Position numbers and translations under genes: made by a program. Of a DNA stretch of 10,236 nt, positions 1 through 7,209 are shown piece after piece. The stretch spans positions 1 to 10,236 of the forward strand of contig JACZRM010000041.1 in the NCBI GenBank assembly GCA_022576105.1. The letters run 5' to 3'. Source of the stretch: Chloroflexota bacterium (lineage in GTDB: Bacteria > Chloroflexota > Dehalococcoidia > UBA3495). Below the pieces are notes generated by a model, which saw only the letters and a list, made by a program, of their open reading frames with translations, was not told the DNA's origin and ran no database searches. Numbering within the stretch: position 1 is the stretch's first letter; each line of letters starts with the position of its first letter.

Positions 1-594
1 GCGGTGGCCTTTGTATTGATCATCCTGCGACACATCTACGGTTGGCAGGATTACATCCGGCATGAGCACATCGACGCCCTGGGCCGACTGCTGATCGTGG
101 TTGCCACCGGCTGGTTCTACTTCTTTGTGATGGAAGTCATCTTCGGAATCTATGGCCGGGAAGCCGACGAAATTGCGGTCAGGAGCTACCAGTTCTTCCA
201 GTCGCCCATGGGCTGGTGGTCCCTCATATTCATATCAACCACCTACTTCATTCCAGTTTCTTTGTGGCTGATGCGAAGCGCCCGTCGCAATCTTTGGATA
301 ATGTCCACTGCCTGTATATCGGTAAACATTGGCATGTGGCTAGAACGTTACATCATCATCGTGCCCGGTCTGGCCAACCGCAGTGTGTTCACCTTCACCT
401 GGAACAGCTACATTCCCAGTATCCCAGAGGCGATAATTATTGGGGCCACCTTTGCCTTGGTTTCAATGCTGATGCTGTTGTTCAGTCGGGTGTTCCCTTT
501 GATACCCCTGTACGATATCAAGGAAGGCGAGTTCCTGAGAACGGAAATCAAAATTGGCCGAAGAGTGGTGCCGGCCACCTTCCGTGAGGATTGA
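1..594 (+). CDS. actC: NrfD/ActC-like quinol-oxidising membrane subunit of alternative complex III (C-terminal part)
   Basis: The gene is cut by the window edge: the frame is open from base 1, so the GTG at 4 is internal rather than a proven start. About 197 residues remain. They contain one cut and four complete hydrophobic helices (counting from the GTG codon, roughly residues 1-11, 27-48, 69-90, 96-117 and 140-163), the pattern of the NrfD/PsrC family. The segment NIGMWLERYIIIVPGL followed by a conserved YIPS turn is typical of ActC, the multi-helix subunit that binds menaquinol and passes electrons to the Fe-S/haem subunits of alternative complex III (family knowledge). The tail after the last helix is polar. 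Immediately downstream lie actD and an actE-like cytochrome gene, which favours ActC over other NrfD relatives such as polysulfide reductase. The distinction between ActC and ActF rests on order and motif only. Confidence 0.85.
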   Translation, partial: AVAFVLIILRHIYGWQDYIRHEHIDALGRLLIVVATGWFYFFVMEVIFGIYGREADEIAVRSYQFFQSPMGWWSLIFISTTYFIPVSLWLMRSARRNLWIMSTACISVNIGMWLERYIIIVPGLANRSVFTFTWNSYIPSIPEAIIIGATFALVSMLMLLFSRVFPLIPLYDIKEGEFLRTEIKIGRRVVPATFRED

Positions 595-630
595 CCGGCA
601 GACAAAAGAAGCAGACTATTTCAGCAATCT

Positions 631-659
631 GGCAAGTCCATTTCTGGTTAATGGACGCC
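631..659 (+). other. hairpin between actC and actD
   Basis: GTCCATT (636-642) and AATGGAC (650-656) form a perfect 7-bp stem around a 7-base loop, extended by GGC (631-633) and GCC (657-659) with two unpaired A on the left side. No U-run follows, so this is not a normal terminator. Its place between two genes of one complex suggests an mRNA processing or stability element, but that is inference. Confidence 0.4.
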
Positions 660-674
660 AAGGCACCGGAATCA

Positions 675-680
675 AAGAGG
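675..680 (+). promoter_or_regulatory. ribosome binding site of actD
   Basis: AAGAGG lies 7 bases before the ATG at 688 and supports that start. Confidence 0.7.
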
Positions 681-687
681 TAATCGT

Positions 688-1203
688 ATGGCGAAACGTC
701 CCATTCTAGGTATATTCAATGACGCTAATGCCGCCGCCGACGCCGGCGACGGTCTCAAGGCGGCGGGTGTGTCTGAAAACGACTATGACTTTCTCACCGA
801 TGCGCCCTACCCGGAAGGGGCCTTCGGCGAGCGGGAGGAAAAGCACCGTATTTATCTATTCCCGTTCATTGGCGCGCTCTTGGGCCTGACCTCCGGCATC
901 ATTTTGACCTCCATGACCCAGGTGGCTTATCCGTTGGTTACCGGCGGCAAGCCGATCCTGTCCCTGCCGCCGATGGCGGTGGTCAGCTACGAAGGCACCA
1001 TGTTGGGAGCCATCCTGTTTACCGTTCTGGGCATCATCTTTGAGTCACGACTTCCCAAGTTGAAAATGGGTCTATATGATACCCGAATCACCGAAGGCTA
1101 CATTGGGGTGCTGGTTAACGCCGAGGAAACCCAGCATGACCAGGTAGCCAACGTCCTGAATGCGGCAGGCGCGGTGGACGTGAAACGGGAGAGCTCGAAT
1201 TGA
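688..1203 (+). CDS. actD: ActD, DUF3341 membrane subunit of alternative complex III
   Basis: A 171-residue protein that matches the DUF3341/ActD layout. It has a soluble N-terminal alpha/beta part (residues 1-52, with an ILGIFND start and an APYPEGAF segment in place of the family's SPFPVHG-type turn). Two transmembrane helices follow, at about 56-76 and 103-119, separated by the family hallmark YPLVTGGKPILSLPP and a VVSYEGTML entry to helix 2, then a conserved LPKL and a soluble C-terminus. ActD is a small integral subunit of alternative complex III, the quinol:electron-acceptor oxidoreductase that replaces cytochrome bc1. It has no cofactor of its own. The start is supported by AAGAGG 7 bases upstream. 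The gene lies 93 bp after actC and is probably co-transcribed with it. Confidence 0.88.
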   Translation: MAKRPILGIFNDANAAADAGDGLKAAGVSENDYDFLTDAPYPEGAFGEREEKHRIYLFPFIGALLGLTSGIILTSMTQVAYPLVTGGKPILSLPPMAVVSYEGTMLGAILFTVLGIIFESRLPKLKMGLYDTRITEGYIGVLVNAEETQHDQVANVLNAAGAVDVKRESSN

Positions 1204-1396
1204 CGTGTAGAAATTCCCTCGTCCTCTGCTCATCGGTCAGCAATGATAATCCAGTCCACTCATGGTTCGACAAGCTCACCACGAACGGACTGGATCGGGG
1301 CTCCGTTCAAACTGAGCCTGGCGAAGTATCAGCGGGTGCGTACAGTCGAGATTTGTTGAACTTTTTGTTGAACTACTGAGACCCGGAAAAGCATCA
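1204..1396 (+). repeat. intergenic gap with two REP-like palindromes and a short tandem repeat
   Basis: The 193-bp gap before the actE-like gene contains no gene. CCAGTCC (1251-1257) and GGACTGG (1287-1293) form a perfect 7-bp inverted repeat. Nested inside it are GTTCG (1265-1269) and CGAAC (1282-1286), with TTCGACAAGCTCA at 1266-1278, the reverse complement of the recurring core of this window. A second, degenerate copy of the core follows at 1311-1326 (ACTGAGCCTGGCGAAG). At 1352-1374 an 11-bp word, TTTGTTGAACT, occurs twice at 12-bp spacing. I see no clear promoter, but this gap may uncouple actE from actCD. Confidence 0.6.
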
Positions 1397-1951
1397 ATGA
1401 CAAAAATGCTGGAAAATTTGAAAAATGCGCGCACCAATAGGTCTCGCCGATCAGCTCGAAACTTCCTCCTGGGGATTGGCTTGCTGGTGGTTCTGGTGTC
1501 GCTGGCGGGTTGCTCCCAGGGGTCCTACCCGCTGGACATCTTTTATGAGATGCATTACCAGCAGTCCTTCAAAGTGCATGAACCGCCCCGCCTGAGCGTC
1601 CCCGCTTCTGCGGTGGGCTGGTTCCCGCCCCCCAAGGCGACTTCCTTCACCGATGATGGGCAGCACCTGTACCAAGTCAACTGTTCCATGTGCCACGGCC
1701 AGACCGGTCAGGGCGACGGCCCGGTGCTCCAGAAAATGATGACCACCTACGGATACCAGCCGGTGGTAACGCCGAACCTGACTTCGGACCAGGTTATGCT
1801 GATGGGACCCGATGGAATTACGGGTTTCATGGGCAGCGGCCTGGTGGTAATGCCTAATTTCTCCAAGTTGTTGACCGACGACGAGATGCGGTTGATCGCC
1901 GAATACGTGGTCAACTGTATCCAGGGCGCGCAGCCGCAAGCCTGTCCCTAG
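1397..1951 (+). CDS. actE: ActE-like monohaem cytochrome c lipoprotein
   Basis: A 184-residue exported cytochrome. A basic N-terminus (residues 1-22, six Arg) is followed by a hydrophobic stretch (23-37) and a lipobox LAGC with the lipid-anchored Cys at 39. One haem c site, CSMCH, lies at 96-100 (Cys96, Cys99, His100 as proximal ligand). Met152 in VVMPNF is the likely distal ligand. GQTGQGDGP right after the haem site is a usual cytochrome c class I feature. The pre-haem segment YPLDIFYEMHYQQ resembles the ActE signature near the anchor. In alternative complex III, ActE takes electrons from the pentahaem ActA or Fe-S ActB part and hands them to a terminal oxidase (family knowledge). Position after actC-actD supports this over a generic cytochrome c. 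The ribosome site is weak (GGAAAA at 1385-1390); ATG 1406 is an alternative start. Reduced thiols and haem for its CxxCH would come from the ccm genes that follow. Confidence 0.82.
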   Translation: MTKMLENLKNARTNRSRRSARNFLLGIGLLVVLVSLAGCSQGSYPLDIFYEMHYQQSFKVHEPPRLSVPASAVGWFPPPKATSFTDDGQHLYQVNCSMCHGQTGQGDGPVLQKMMTTYGYQPVVTPNLTSDQVMLMGPDGITGFMGSGLVVMPNFSKLLTDDEMRLIAEYVVNCIQGAQPQACP

Positions 1952-2044
1952 ACTGGCTGGTGGTTTGTTCTCAATGGGTGTGGGACAATACCGATGCGGA
2001 TCGAATTCTAGCCACAGAGACTCTGAGTTACTGAGTTTCATCTG

Positions 2045-2719
2045 ATGGACATACCCTCTCCCTTGAGAACCCCAGCGAGAGCTGCCGATAAAGCTCCCCT
2101 GAAAGGGATTTGCTCAATTCTCCTGGTCGTCTTGGTATCGGCGTTTACCGTTGAAGCGGCCCACGCGCAGACACCCACTCCGGCCATCAGCCCCGATCAA
2201 GTCCTCCCTTATGACGAGGCGGAGGCCTACGCCATCGCCGGACTGATCATGTGCCCGGTCTGCCCGGCGGAAACCATCGACCAGGCCCAGGTGCCCATCG
2301 CCCGACAAATGCGTCAGATGGTCCGGGACATGCTGGCCCAGGGCGCAACCCGAGAGGAAATCCTGGACTTCTTTGTTGAGCGTTATGGTCAAGACATTCT
2401 GGCGTCGCCGCCCAAGTCCGGGTTCAACCTGGTGGCCTGGATTTTCCCGCTGGTGGGGGTATCCGCCGCGCTGGCCGCCGGGGTGCTGGTGCTGCGTTCC
2501 ATGAGCTCCAGGTCAGCCAGCAAAGCGCCCCAGCCGGTGATTGGTCCAAGGGTAGACCAGGACCTGCAACCCTATCTGGAAATGGTTGACCAGCAGTTGG
2601 ACTTAGGTACCAGTCCTAAAGCAGGGGATACGGTGGAAAATACTGGGGAGGATAGATCTGATTCCCTTGTCGGCGACGTAAAACCTCAACGGGAGGGGAA
2701 ACCGGAGAACGATGGCTGA
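2045..2719 (+). CDS. ccmH: CcmH-type cytochrome c maturation thiol protein
   Basis: A 224-residue membrane protein of the CcmH/CycL/NrfF family. A hydrophobic signal or anchor (about 21-41, ending AHAQ) leads to a periplasmic or extracytoplasmic three-helix domain with the redox pair Cys70 and Cys73 in LIMCPVCPAETIDQAQVP. The usual motif is LRCxxCQ; here the residue after the second Cys is Pro instead of Gln. The other family marks are intact: PIARQMR, VERYGQDIL and the SPP...GFNLVAWIFP entry into the second membrane helix (about 129-150). The roughly 74-residue polar tail, with LQPYLEMVDQQL, is longer than in minimal CcmH and has no TPR domain. CcmH reduces or holds apocytochrome CxxCH thiols before haem ligation by CcmF. 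The gene overlaps ccmF by 8 bp. No good ribosome site precedes the ATG at 2045, though no better start exists upstream of the signal sequence. Confidence 0.9.
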   Translation: MDIPSPLRTPARAADKAPLKGICSILLVVLVSAFTVEAAHAQTPTPAISPDQVLPYDEAEAYAIAGLIMCPVCPAETIDQAQVPIARQMRQMVRDMLAQGATREEILDFFVERYGQDILASPPKSGFNLVAWIFPLVGVSAALAAGVLVLRSMSSRSASKAPQPVIGPRVDQDLQPYLEMVDQQLDLGTSPKAGDTVENTGEDRSDSLVGDVKPQREGKPENDG

Positions 2720-4733
2720 TCTGGGCGCAATATCACTGTGGATCGCACTGGCCCTGTCCTCCTATGCCTGCATCGGATCGGTGCTGGGTAAGCTGCGGGG
2801 CGTCCCGGCGCTGGTGGAAAGCTCCCGAAAAGCGGTGTATCTGCTGGTGCTGGTGATGCTGGTGGCCACCCTCAGCCTGGTAACCGCCTTTATCAATCGG
2901 GACTTCGAGATTGCCTACGTGGCCGGTCACAGCAACCTGGCCATGCCCTATGTGTTCACCTGGGTCGCCTTCTATGCCGGCAACGAAGGCTCGCTGCTGT
3001 ACATCGCCTTTGTTCTTTCCGTCATGTCGGCCCTGGCAATCTGGTTGGCTCCGGCGCGCGTACGCCCGAGTCTGCCCTACACCGCCGCCACGTTGATGTT
3101 CGTGCAGACTTTCTTCCTGGTGGTGATGGCGGTGATGGCCAACCCCTTTGAGAAGCTGCCGGTAATTCCTCTCGACGGTCAGGGCATCAATCCCCTGCTG
3201 ACCCACTTCGGGATGTTCTTCCATCCGCCGGCTCTGATGGCCGGACTGATCGGAATCACAGTGCCCTTCGCCTTTGCCCTGGGTTCAGTGCTGGGCAAGC
3301 AGACCAAGGACGAATGGGTGGACACCGGGCGGGTCTGGGGGATAATCAGCTGGGCCCTGCTGGCCGGCGGGCTGCTGCTGGGTTCCTGGTGGGCCTACAC
3401 CATCCTGGGCTGGGGAGGTTTCTGGTTCTGGGACCCGGTGGAAAATGCGGCCTTCATGCCCTGGCTGGGCCTGACGGCTTTCGTCCACTCCATCATGGTG
3501 CAGAAGCGCCGGGGCATGTTCCGAATGTGGAACATTGTGCTGATTAACATTGCCTTCTCCCTGGCCCTGTACGGAATGTTCATGAACCGGGGCGGACCGG
3601 TGCCCTCGGTCCATTCCTTTGGCGCGTCTTCCCTGGGTTGGGTCTTCCTGTTGTTCCTGGCCGTCGGGACCATCGTGCCCTTCGCCATTTTCTTCTGGCG
3701 ATTCAATCTGTTGAAAAGCGCCCAGAACCTGGATTCCATGCTGTCCCGAGAAGCGGCTTTCCTGATCAACAACCTGCTGCTGCTGGGAGTGGCCTTCGTC
3801 ACCCTTTGGGGCACCGTATACCCGCTGATCTCCCGGGCCGCTTCCGGACAGGAAATTACCGTTGCCCGCCCCTTCTATGACCAGGTCAATGGGCCGCTGT
3901 TGTTGGCCCTGATTTTCCTGATGGGCGTTGGGCCGTTGTTACCCTGGCGAAAGGCCAACTTGGCGGCGTTGCGACGTGCCCTGCTGTGGCCGGCTTCCTG
4001 CGCCGGCGGGGTGGTGGTCATCCTGCTGATATTTGGACTGCGCCAGCCCTATGCCCTGCTGGGGTTTAGTCTCTGCGCGCTGGTTAGCGCCGGAATTTTC
4101 ATCGAGTGGTGGCGGGGCACCCGCTCCCGTCACCGATCATCCGGAGAGAGCTATCCGCTGGCCTTCCTGCATCTGATTGCCGCCAACCGGCCCCGCTACG
4201 GAGGCTACATCGTCCATCTGTCGGTGGTGATGGTGGTGTTGGGGGTGGTGGGCGCCAGCTTCTTTAGCACTCAGCGAGACGTGGTATTGGCCCCGGGTGA
4301 GAGTACCCAGATCAAGAACTACCGTATGGAATATATCGGCACCACCGCCGTGGCCTTCTCTGACCGCACCGAGTTTCTGACGTCGGTCCAGGTGTATCGG
4401 GATGGCCAGCCTCTGGAGCTAATGAACGCCAGGCGCACCTTCTATCCTTCTTTCAACATGGCTTCTACTCGGGCCGCCATCCGCTCGACGCCGGTGGAGG
4501 ACTTCTACGTCGTTCCCAGTGAAAACCTGGCCGATGGCTCGGTGGGATTCCGCATTCTGGTGAACCCGATGATGTGGTGGATCTGGGTGGCCGGGCCGGT
4601 CATGGTGTTGGGAACCGTGGTTGCTCTCTGGCCGCAGCGTGCCCGGCAACCGGCCCGCGAGTTAGCTTCAAAGGCAGCTTCAAAGGCAGCTTCGGCCACG
4701 GTACCGGCTGGTTCCAGGCCCAGCGCGGCATAG
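2712..4733 (+). CDS. ccmF: CcmF, haem lyase core subunit of cytochrome c maturation system I
   Basis: A 673-residue polytopic membrane protein, normal length for CcmF. It carries the tryptophan-rich haem-binding WWD segment at 234-251 (WGGFWFWDPVENAAFMPW). The family form is WGGWWFWDPVEN, so the first Trp of the pair is Phe237 here. All four histidines known to be essential in the E. coli protein have counterparts: His171 (HFGMFFHPP), His259 (FVHS), His301 (SVHSFG) and His502 (YGGYIVHL). These are the WWD-haem ligands and the haem b ligands respectively (family knowledge). A soluble extracytoplasmic domain (about 515-610) precedes the last helix (NPMMWWIWVAGPVMVLG). CcmF takes haem delivered by CcmE and ligates it to apocytochromes held by CcmH. 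The start at 2712 has GGAG 4 bases upstream. Near the C-terminus a 12-bp tandem repeat encodes an ASKAASKAAS run. It is translationally coupled to ccmH and followed 8 bp later by the CcmI-like gene. Confidence 0.96.
   Translation: MADLGAISLWIALALSSYACIGSVLGKLRGVPALVESSRKAVYLLVLVMLVATLSLVTAFINRDFEIAYVAGHSNLAMPYVFTWVAFYAGNEGSLLYIAFVLSVMSALAIWLAPARVRPSLPYTAATLMFVQTFFLVVMAVMANPFEKLPVIPLDGQGINPLLTHFGMFFHPPALMAGLIGITVPFAFALGSVLGKQTKDEWVDTGRVWGIISWALLAGGLLLGSWWAYTILGWGGFWFWDPVENAAFMPWLGLTAFVHSIMVQKRRGMFRMWNIVLINIAFSLALYGMFMNRGGPVPSVHSFGASSLGWVFLLFLAVGTIVPFAIFFWRFNLLKSAQNLDSMLSREAAFLINNLLLLGVAFVTLWGTVYPLISRAASGQEITVARPFYDQVNGPLLLALIFLMGVGPLLPWRKANLAALRRALLWPASCAGGVVVILLIFGLRQPYALLGFSLCALVSAGIFIEWWRGTRSRHRSSGESYPLAFLHLIAANRPRYGGYIVHLSVVMVVLGVVGASFFSTQRDVVLAPGESTQIKNYRMEYIGTTAVAFSDRTEFLTSVQVYRDGQPLELMNARRTFYPSFNMASTRAAIRSTPVEDFYVVPSENLADGSVGFRILVNPMMWWIWVAGPVMVLGTVVALWPQRARQPARELASKAASKAASATVPAGSRPSAA
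4664..4693 (+). repeat. 12-bp tandem repeat inside the end of ccmF
   Basis: AGCTTCAAAGGC is repeated twice in a row (4664-4675, 4676-4687) and a half unit AGCTTC follows (4688-4693). It stays in frame and encodes a Ser-Lys-Ala-Ala repeat in the polar C-terminal tail, a typical site of harmless slippage. Confidence 0.75.
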
Positions 4734-4741
4734 GCCGGTAA

Positions 4742-5218
4742 ATGGCTATCTTGATCGCCGCAGCCCTGGTCCTGTTGAGCATTGGTGTGGTGCTTTACCC
4801 ATTCTTGAAGCCCCGGGTCGCATTTCTGCACCCAACCCCTCCGGCCAACACCGACGATGATCTGCCCGACCTGGAGGCGATCTACGAGTCGATACGGATA
4901 TTGCAGCTGGAGCATCAGTTGGGCAACATTGCCGAGGGACTGTTTCGCGAGCAATTAGACGGTTACCGAGTCCAGGCCGCCATGGTCTTGCGCCGCCGGA
5001 CGGAAGATGGGTCCACGCCAGACGGGTCTATGGAAAACCGGGAACCAGACGCAGATTGGGCGCTGGAGCAAGAGATCAAGATGGCCGGAGCCAGCTTGAT
5101 TGCTGACGGGGACGGGTCGGTCTCCTGTCCCAACTGCAACCTCAAGCTGGATGGCGTCCTGACTCGGTGCCCAGAGTGCAGCATTGACCTGGGCTTGCCA
5201 ACTCCCCCGGGCCCATGA
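4742..5218 (+). CDS. small CcmI-like membrane protein with C-terminal zinc ribbon
   Basis: A 158-residue protein with one N-terminal transmembrane helix (2-22). The charged segment at 44-86 (LEAIYESIRILQLEHQLGNIAEGLFREQLDGY) is a predicted helical hairpin. It resembles the N-terminal cytoplasmic element of CcmI, where the pattern is an acidic DLE-type helix, a Gly-containing turn, then a Y/F-x-x-x-L-x-x-Y helix. The C-terminus is a zinc ribbon: Cys129-x2-Cys132 and Cys143-x2-Cys146, each pair with CPxC spacing. The TPR domain of full CcmI, which recognises apocytochrome tails, is absent. In context, between ccmF and the tlpA block, it probably assists the haem lyase. The zinc ribbon could mediate protein contacts, but that is inference. 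The gene starts 8 bp after ccmF without a clear Shine-Dalgarno site, so translation is likely coupled. Confidence 0.6.
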   Translation: MAILIAAALVLLSIGVVLYPFLKPRVAFLHPTPPANTDDDLPDLEAIYESIRILQLEHQLGNIAEGLFREQLDGYRVQAAMVLRRRTEDGSTPDGSMENREPDADWALEQEIKMAGASLIADGDGSVSCPNCNLKLDGVLTRCPECSIDLGLPTPPGP

Positions 5219-6480
5219 ATCCGCGATTTGGTACATTTCCGGGTGCGCGGCGCGGCCTGGTCTTGGTTGGGTTGCTGCTCCTGGCGATCTGGGTCGTGCC
5301 GGGAAATTTGCGGCCCGGACCATTGCAGGGACAGGAACTGATAACCGTCCGGGGGCAGTTGGTAAACGGCACCCAAGGGGCCGTTGTTTCCCCGGGCACC
5401 GTCGTCATGCTGCACGCTTTTGCGCCTGGCGCCCAGGGGATGGCGACGACCGAAACAACCACCGACCAGAGCGGCGGGTTTACGTTTGAAGACGTTACTC
5501 CCAATGGGGATATTGGCTATGCCATCAGCACTGAATACGCAGGAATGCCCTACACAACTCTGATCGGCCCGCAGGACGTGGAGAGCTTGATTGAGTTGGT
5601 GGTTTACGAGACCACCCAAGATCTGTCGGTGATTGTAGTCCAGCACCACGCTCTGATCATCAGCGATGTTTCCCAGGAAGACCGGCAGATCGGAGCGGTG
5701 GAGTTCATCAGCCTGACCAACACCAGTGACCGCACGCTGCTGCCCGACCTATCCAAGGTGGGCCAGGGCCAATTCAGCTTCATGCGCTTCTCGTTGCCGG
5801 CCGGGGCCACCGAATTCGATATTCAATCTGATCTGGTTGGGGGAGAAGTGATACCGGTAGGCACCGGGTTCGGGTTAACCACTCCGGTTGCCCCCGGAGA
5901 GCACAGCCTCAACTTCAGCTTCAAATTTCCCTACACCGGCGACTCTTTTTCTTACCGCCAGAACCTGCTCCAAGGAGCGGAAACTTATCAGGTGTTAATT
6001 CCCCAGCGCTTCAGTCAGATTCAGGTTGGCAATTTGGAATCCAGGCCAGACCTGCAGGTCGAAGATTCGGTCTACCGAGTATGGGAAGGCCAAAACTTTG
6101 CCCCGGGGCAGGGACTAACAATCGAGCTGACCAACCTTCCTCAGCCCAGCTTGCTGGCGCGATTGGGACGACAGGTAGCCGGCGGGGAGTTCTGGATTTT
6201 GGCAATCCCCATCTCCTTGGGGGTAGTTCTGGCCCTGGTGCTGCTCTACACCGGTTTCCGGGCGCCGCGGATGGCAACGGCCAGCGGTGCTGGGGTACTA
6301 CCCCGGTCTAGTAGCAATGCACCCGGCCGCCAGGCCCTGATCCGGGAAATAGCGTCATTGGACCAGCGGTTCCAATCCGGGCAGGTCCCCCAAGAAGAGT
6401 ATCAGTCCCAACGGACGTCCCTGAAGAAACGGATTCTGGAAGCCGACCAACCGGCGGGCGACGGGCCGGACCGGAGATGA
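5215..6480 (+). CDS. membrane-anchored protein with carboxypeptidase-regulatory-like beta domain and CcmI-like helical tail
   Basis: A 421-residue protein whose ATG overlaps the previous stop (ATGA), the sign of coupled translation. An N-terminal hydrophobic helix (14-30) acts as signal or anchor. Residues about 42-112 (VRGQLVNGTQG...DQSGGFTFEDV) have the pattern of the carboxypeptidase-D regulatory-like beta sandwich. A further beta-rich extracytoplasmic region reaches to about 320 and includes VEFISLTNTSDRT and GEHSLNFSFKFPY. A second membrane helix lies at 327-347. The cytoplasmic tail has a predicted helical hairpin at 373-408 (ALIREIASLDQRFQSGQ, then EEYQSQRTSLKKRIL), again like the CcmI N-terminal element seen in the preceding gene. 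I do not know a proven function. Its place inside the ccm block argues for a role in holding or presenting apocytochromes or the haem lyase. There are no Cys or haem motifs, so it is not itself a redox protein. Confidence 0.65.
   Translation: MNPRFGTFPGARRGLVLVGLLLLAIWVVPGNLRPGPLQGQELITVRGQLVNGTQGAVVSPGTVVMLHAFAPGAQGMATTETTTDQSGGFTFEDVTPNGDIGYAISTEYAGMPYTTLIGPQDVESLIELVVYETTQDLSVIVVQHHALIISDVSQEDRQIGAVEFISLTNTSDRTLLPDLSKVGQGQFSFMRFSLPAGATEFDIQSDLVGGEVIPVGTGFGLTTPVAPGEHSLNFSFKFPYTGDSFSYRQNLLQGAETYQVLIPQRFSQIQVGNLESRPDLQVEDSVYRVWEGQNFAPGQGLTIELTNLPQPSLLARLGRQVAGGEFWILAIPISLGVVLALVLLYTGFRAPRMATASGAGVLPRSSSNAPGRQALIREIASLDQRFQSGQVPQEEYQSQRTSLKKRILEADQPAGDGPDRR
6473..6476 (+). promoter_or_regulatory. 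ribosome binding site deciding the GTG start of the thioredoxin gene
   Basis: GGAG lies 8 bases before the GTG at 6485. The nearby ATG codons around 6477 run into a stop after two or three codons, so GTG 6485 is the start that fits. Confidence 0.65.
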
Positions 6481-6484
6481 TGCG

Positions 6485-7081
6485 GTGAGCCAACGCAACT
6501 GGATACTGTTGGGAGCCGGGGTACCGGTGCTGGGCCTGCTGGGATTGCTGGCCTGGGCATCGCTGGGCAGCGGCGGCCCGGGCGGTTTTGGGGTAAACCA
6601 GGAATTCGGGCAGGTGGAGGTCGATACAACTGTTGCCCCAGACTTTGAGCTGGAATTGATGGACGGTGGGACCCTGGGACTCACCGACTTGCAGGGCAAG
6701 GTCGTGATGGTTGACTTTTGGGCTTCCTGGTGCGCCCCCTGCCGTCAGGAAGCGCCGACCCTGCGCCAGGTATACCTGGAGTATGCCGACCAGCCGGTGG
6801 AGTTTGTTGGCGTGGATATTTGGGACCGCCGGGAGGATGCCTTGAAGTACGTTGCCGATTTTGAGGTGCCCTATCCCAACGGAGTGGATGAAAGCGGCGT
6901 CATCGCCATCGACTACGGGGTCAGGGGCATCCCGGAGAAGTTTTTTATCGGTCGAGACGGCATGGTGCGCCGCAAATTTGTCGGCCCGATGCAAGCCGAC
7001 GCCCTGCGCAATGCATTGGATGAATTGTTGGCTGAAGCCCCACCGGCGCAGCAACCGGTTGACACTGACAGCCGGAGATGA
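6485..7081 (+). CDS. TlpA/ResA/CcmG-type membrane-anchored thiol:disulfide oxidoreductase
   Basis: A 198-residue protein with an N-terminal membrane anchor (about 6-27), a Gly-rich linker (28-36) and a thioredoxin-like domain (about 45-185). The active site is WCAPC (Cys83, Cys86) in VDFWASWCAPCRQEAP. The cis-Pro loop is at GVRGIPEKFF (Pro150). A family-typical acidic pair region (VGVDIWDRRED) lies between them. Such proteins are kept reduced by CcdA/DsbD and reduce the apocytochrome CxxCH disulfide, directly or through CcmH, before haem attachment. It follows the previous gene by 4 bp and closes the ccm block, which supports a CcmG/ResA role over a general TlpA. No CcdA is visible here. The start is GTG with GGAG 8 bases upstream. 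Confidence 0.9.
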   Translation: MSQRNWILLGAGVPVLGLLGLLAWASLGSGGPGGFGVNQEFGQVEVDTTVAPDFELELMDGGTLGLTDLQGKVVMVDFWASWCAPCRQEAPTLRQVYLEYADQPVEFVGVDIWDRREDALKYVADFEVPYPNGVDESGVIAIDYGVRGIPEKFFIGRDGMVRRKFVGPMQADALRNALDELLAEAPPAQQPVDTDSRR

Positions 7082-7209
7082 TGCAACTGATTCACCGGGC
7101 GCCGATACAGTTGCTTCCGCACAATTTATACTTTGGTTTAACTGATCCGCCACCATAGAAATAAGGCCAGTGAGGGTGTGGTTACTCAAATGGGGTGTAG
7201 ACCGTACAG

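Noticed and set aside
1251..1293. CRISPR-like repeat
   Set aside because: It is a single palindromic element with no regularly spaced copies or spacers; the related copies are scattered over the window.
1451..2041. Minus-strand open frame of 196 codons over the actE-like gene
   Set aside because: Antisense to a cytochrome with lipobox and CxxCH site; His/Gln-rich translation typical of a shadow frame.
4963..5649. Minus-strand open frame of 228 codons
   Set aside because: Antisense to two coupled + strand genes with signal, membrane and zinc-ribbon features. Its own translation has low complexity and no motif.
7111..7132. TTGCTT followed by TATACT as a promoter for the ROK gene
   Set aside because: The spacer is only 10 bases, too short for a sigma-70 type promoter, and it lies over 300 bases before the gene.
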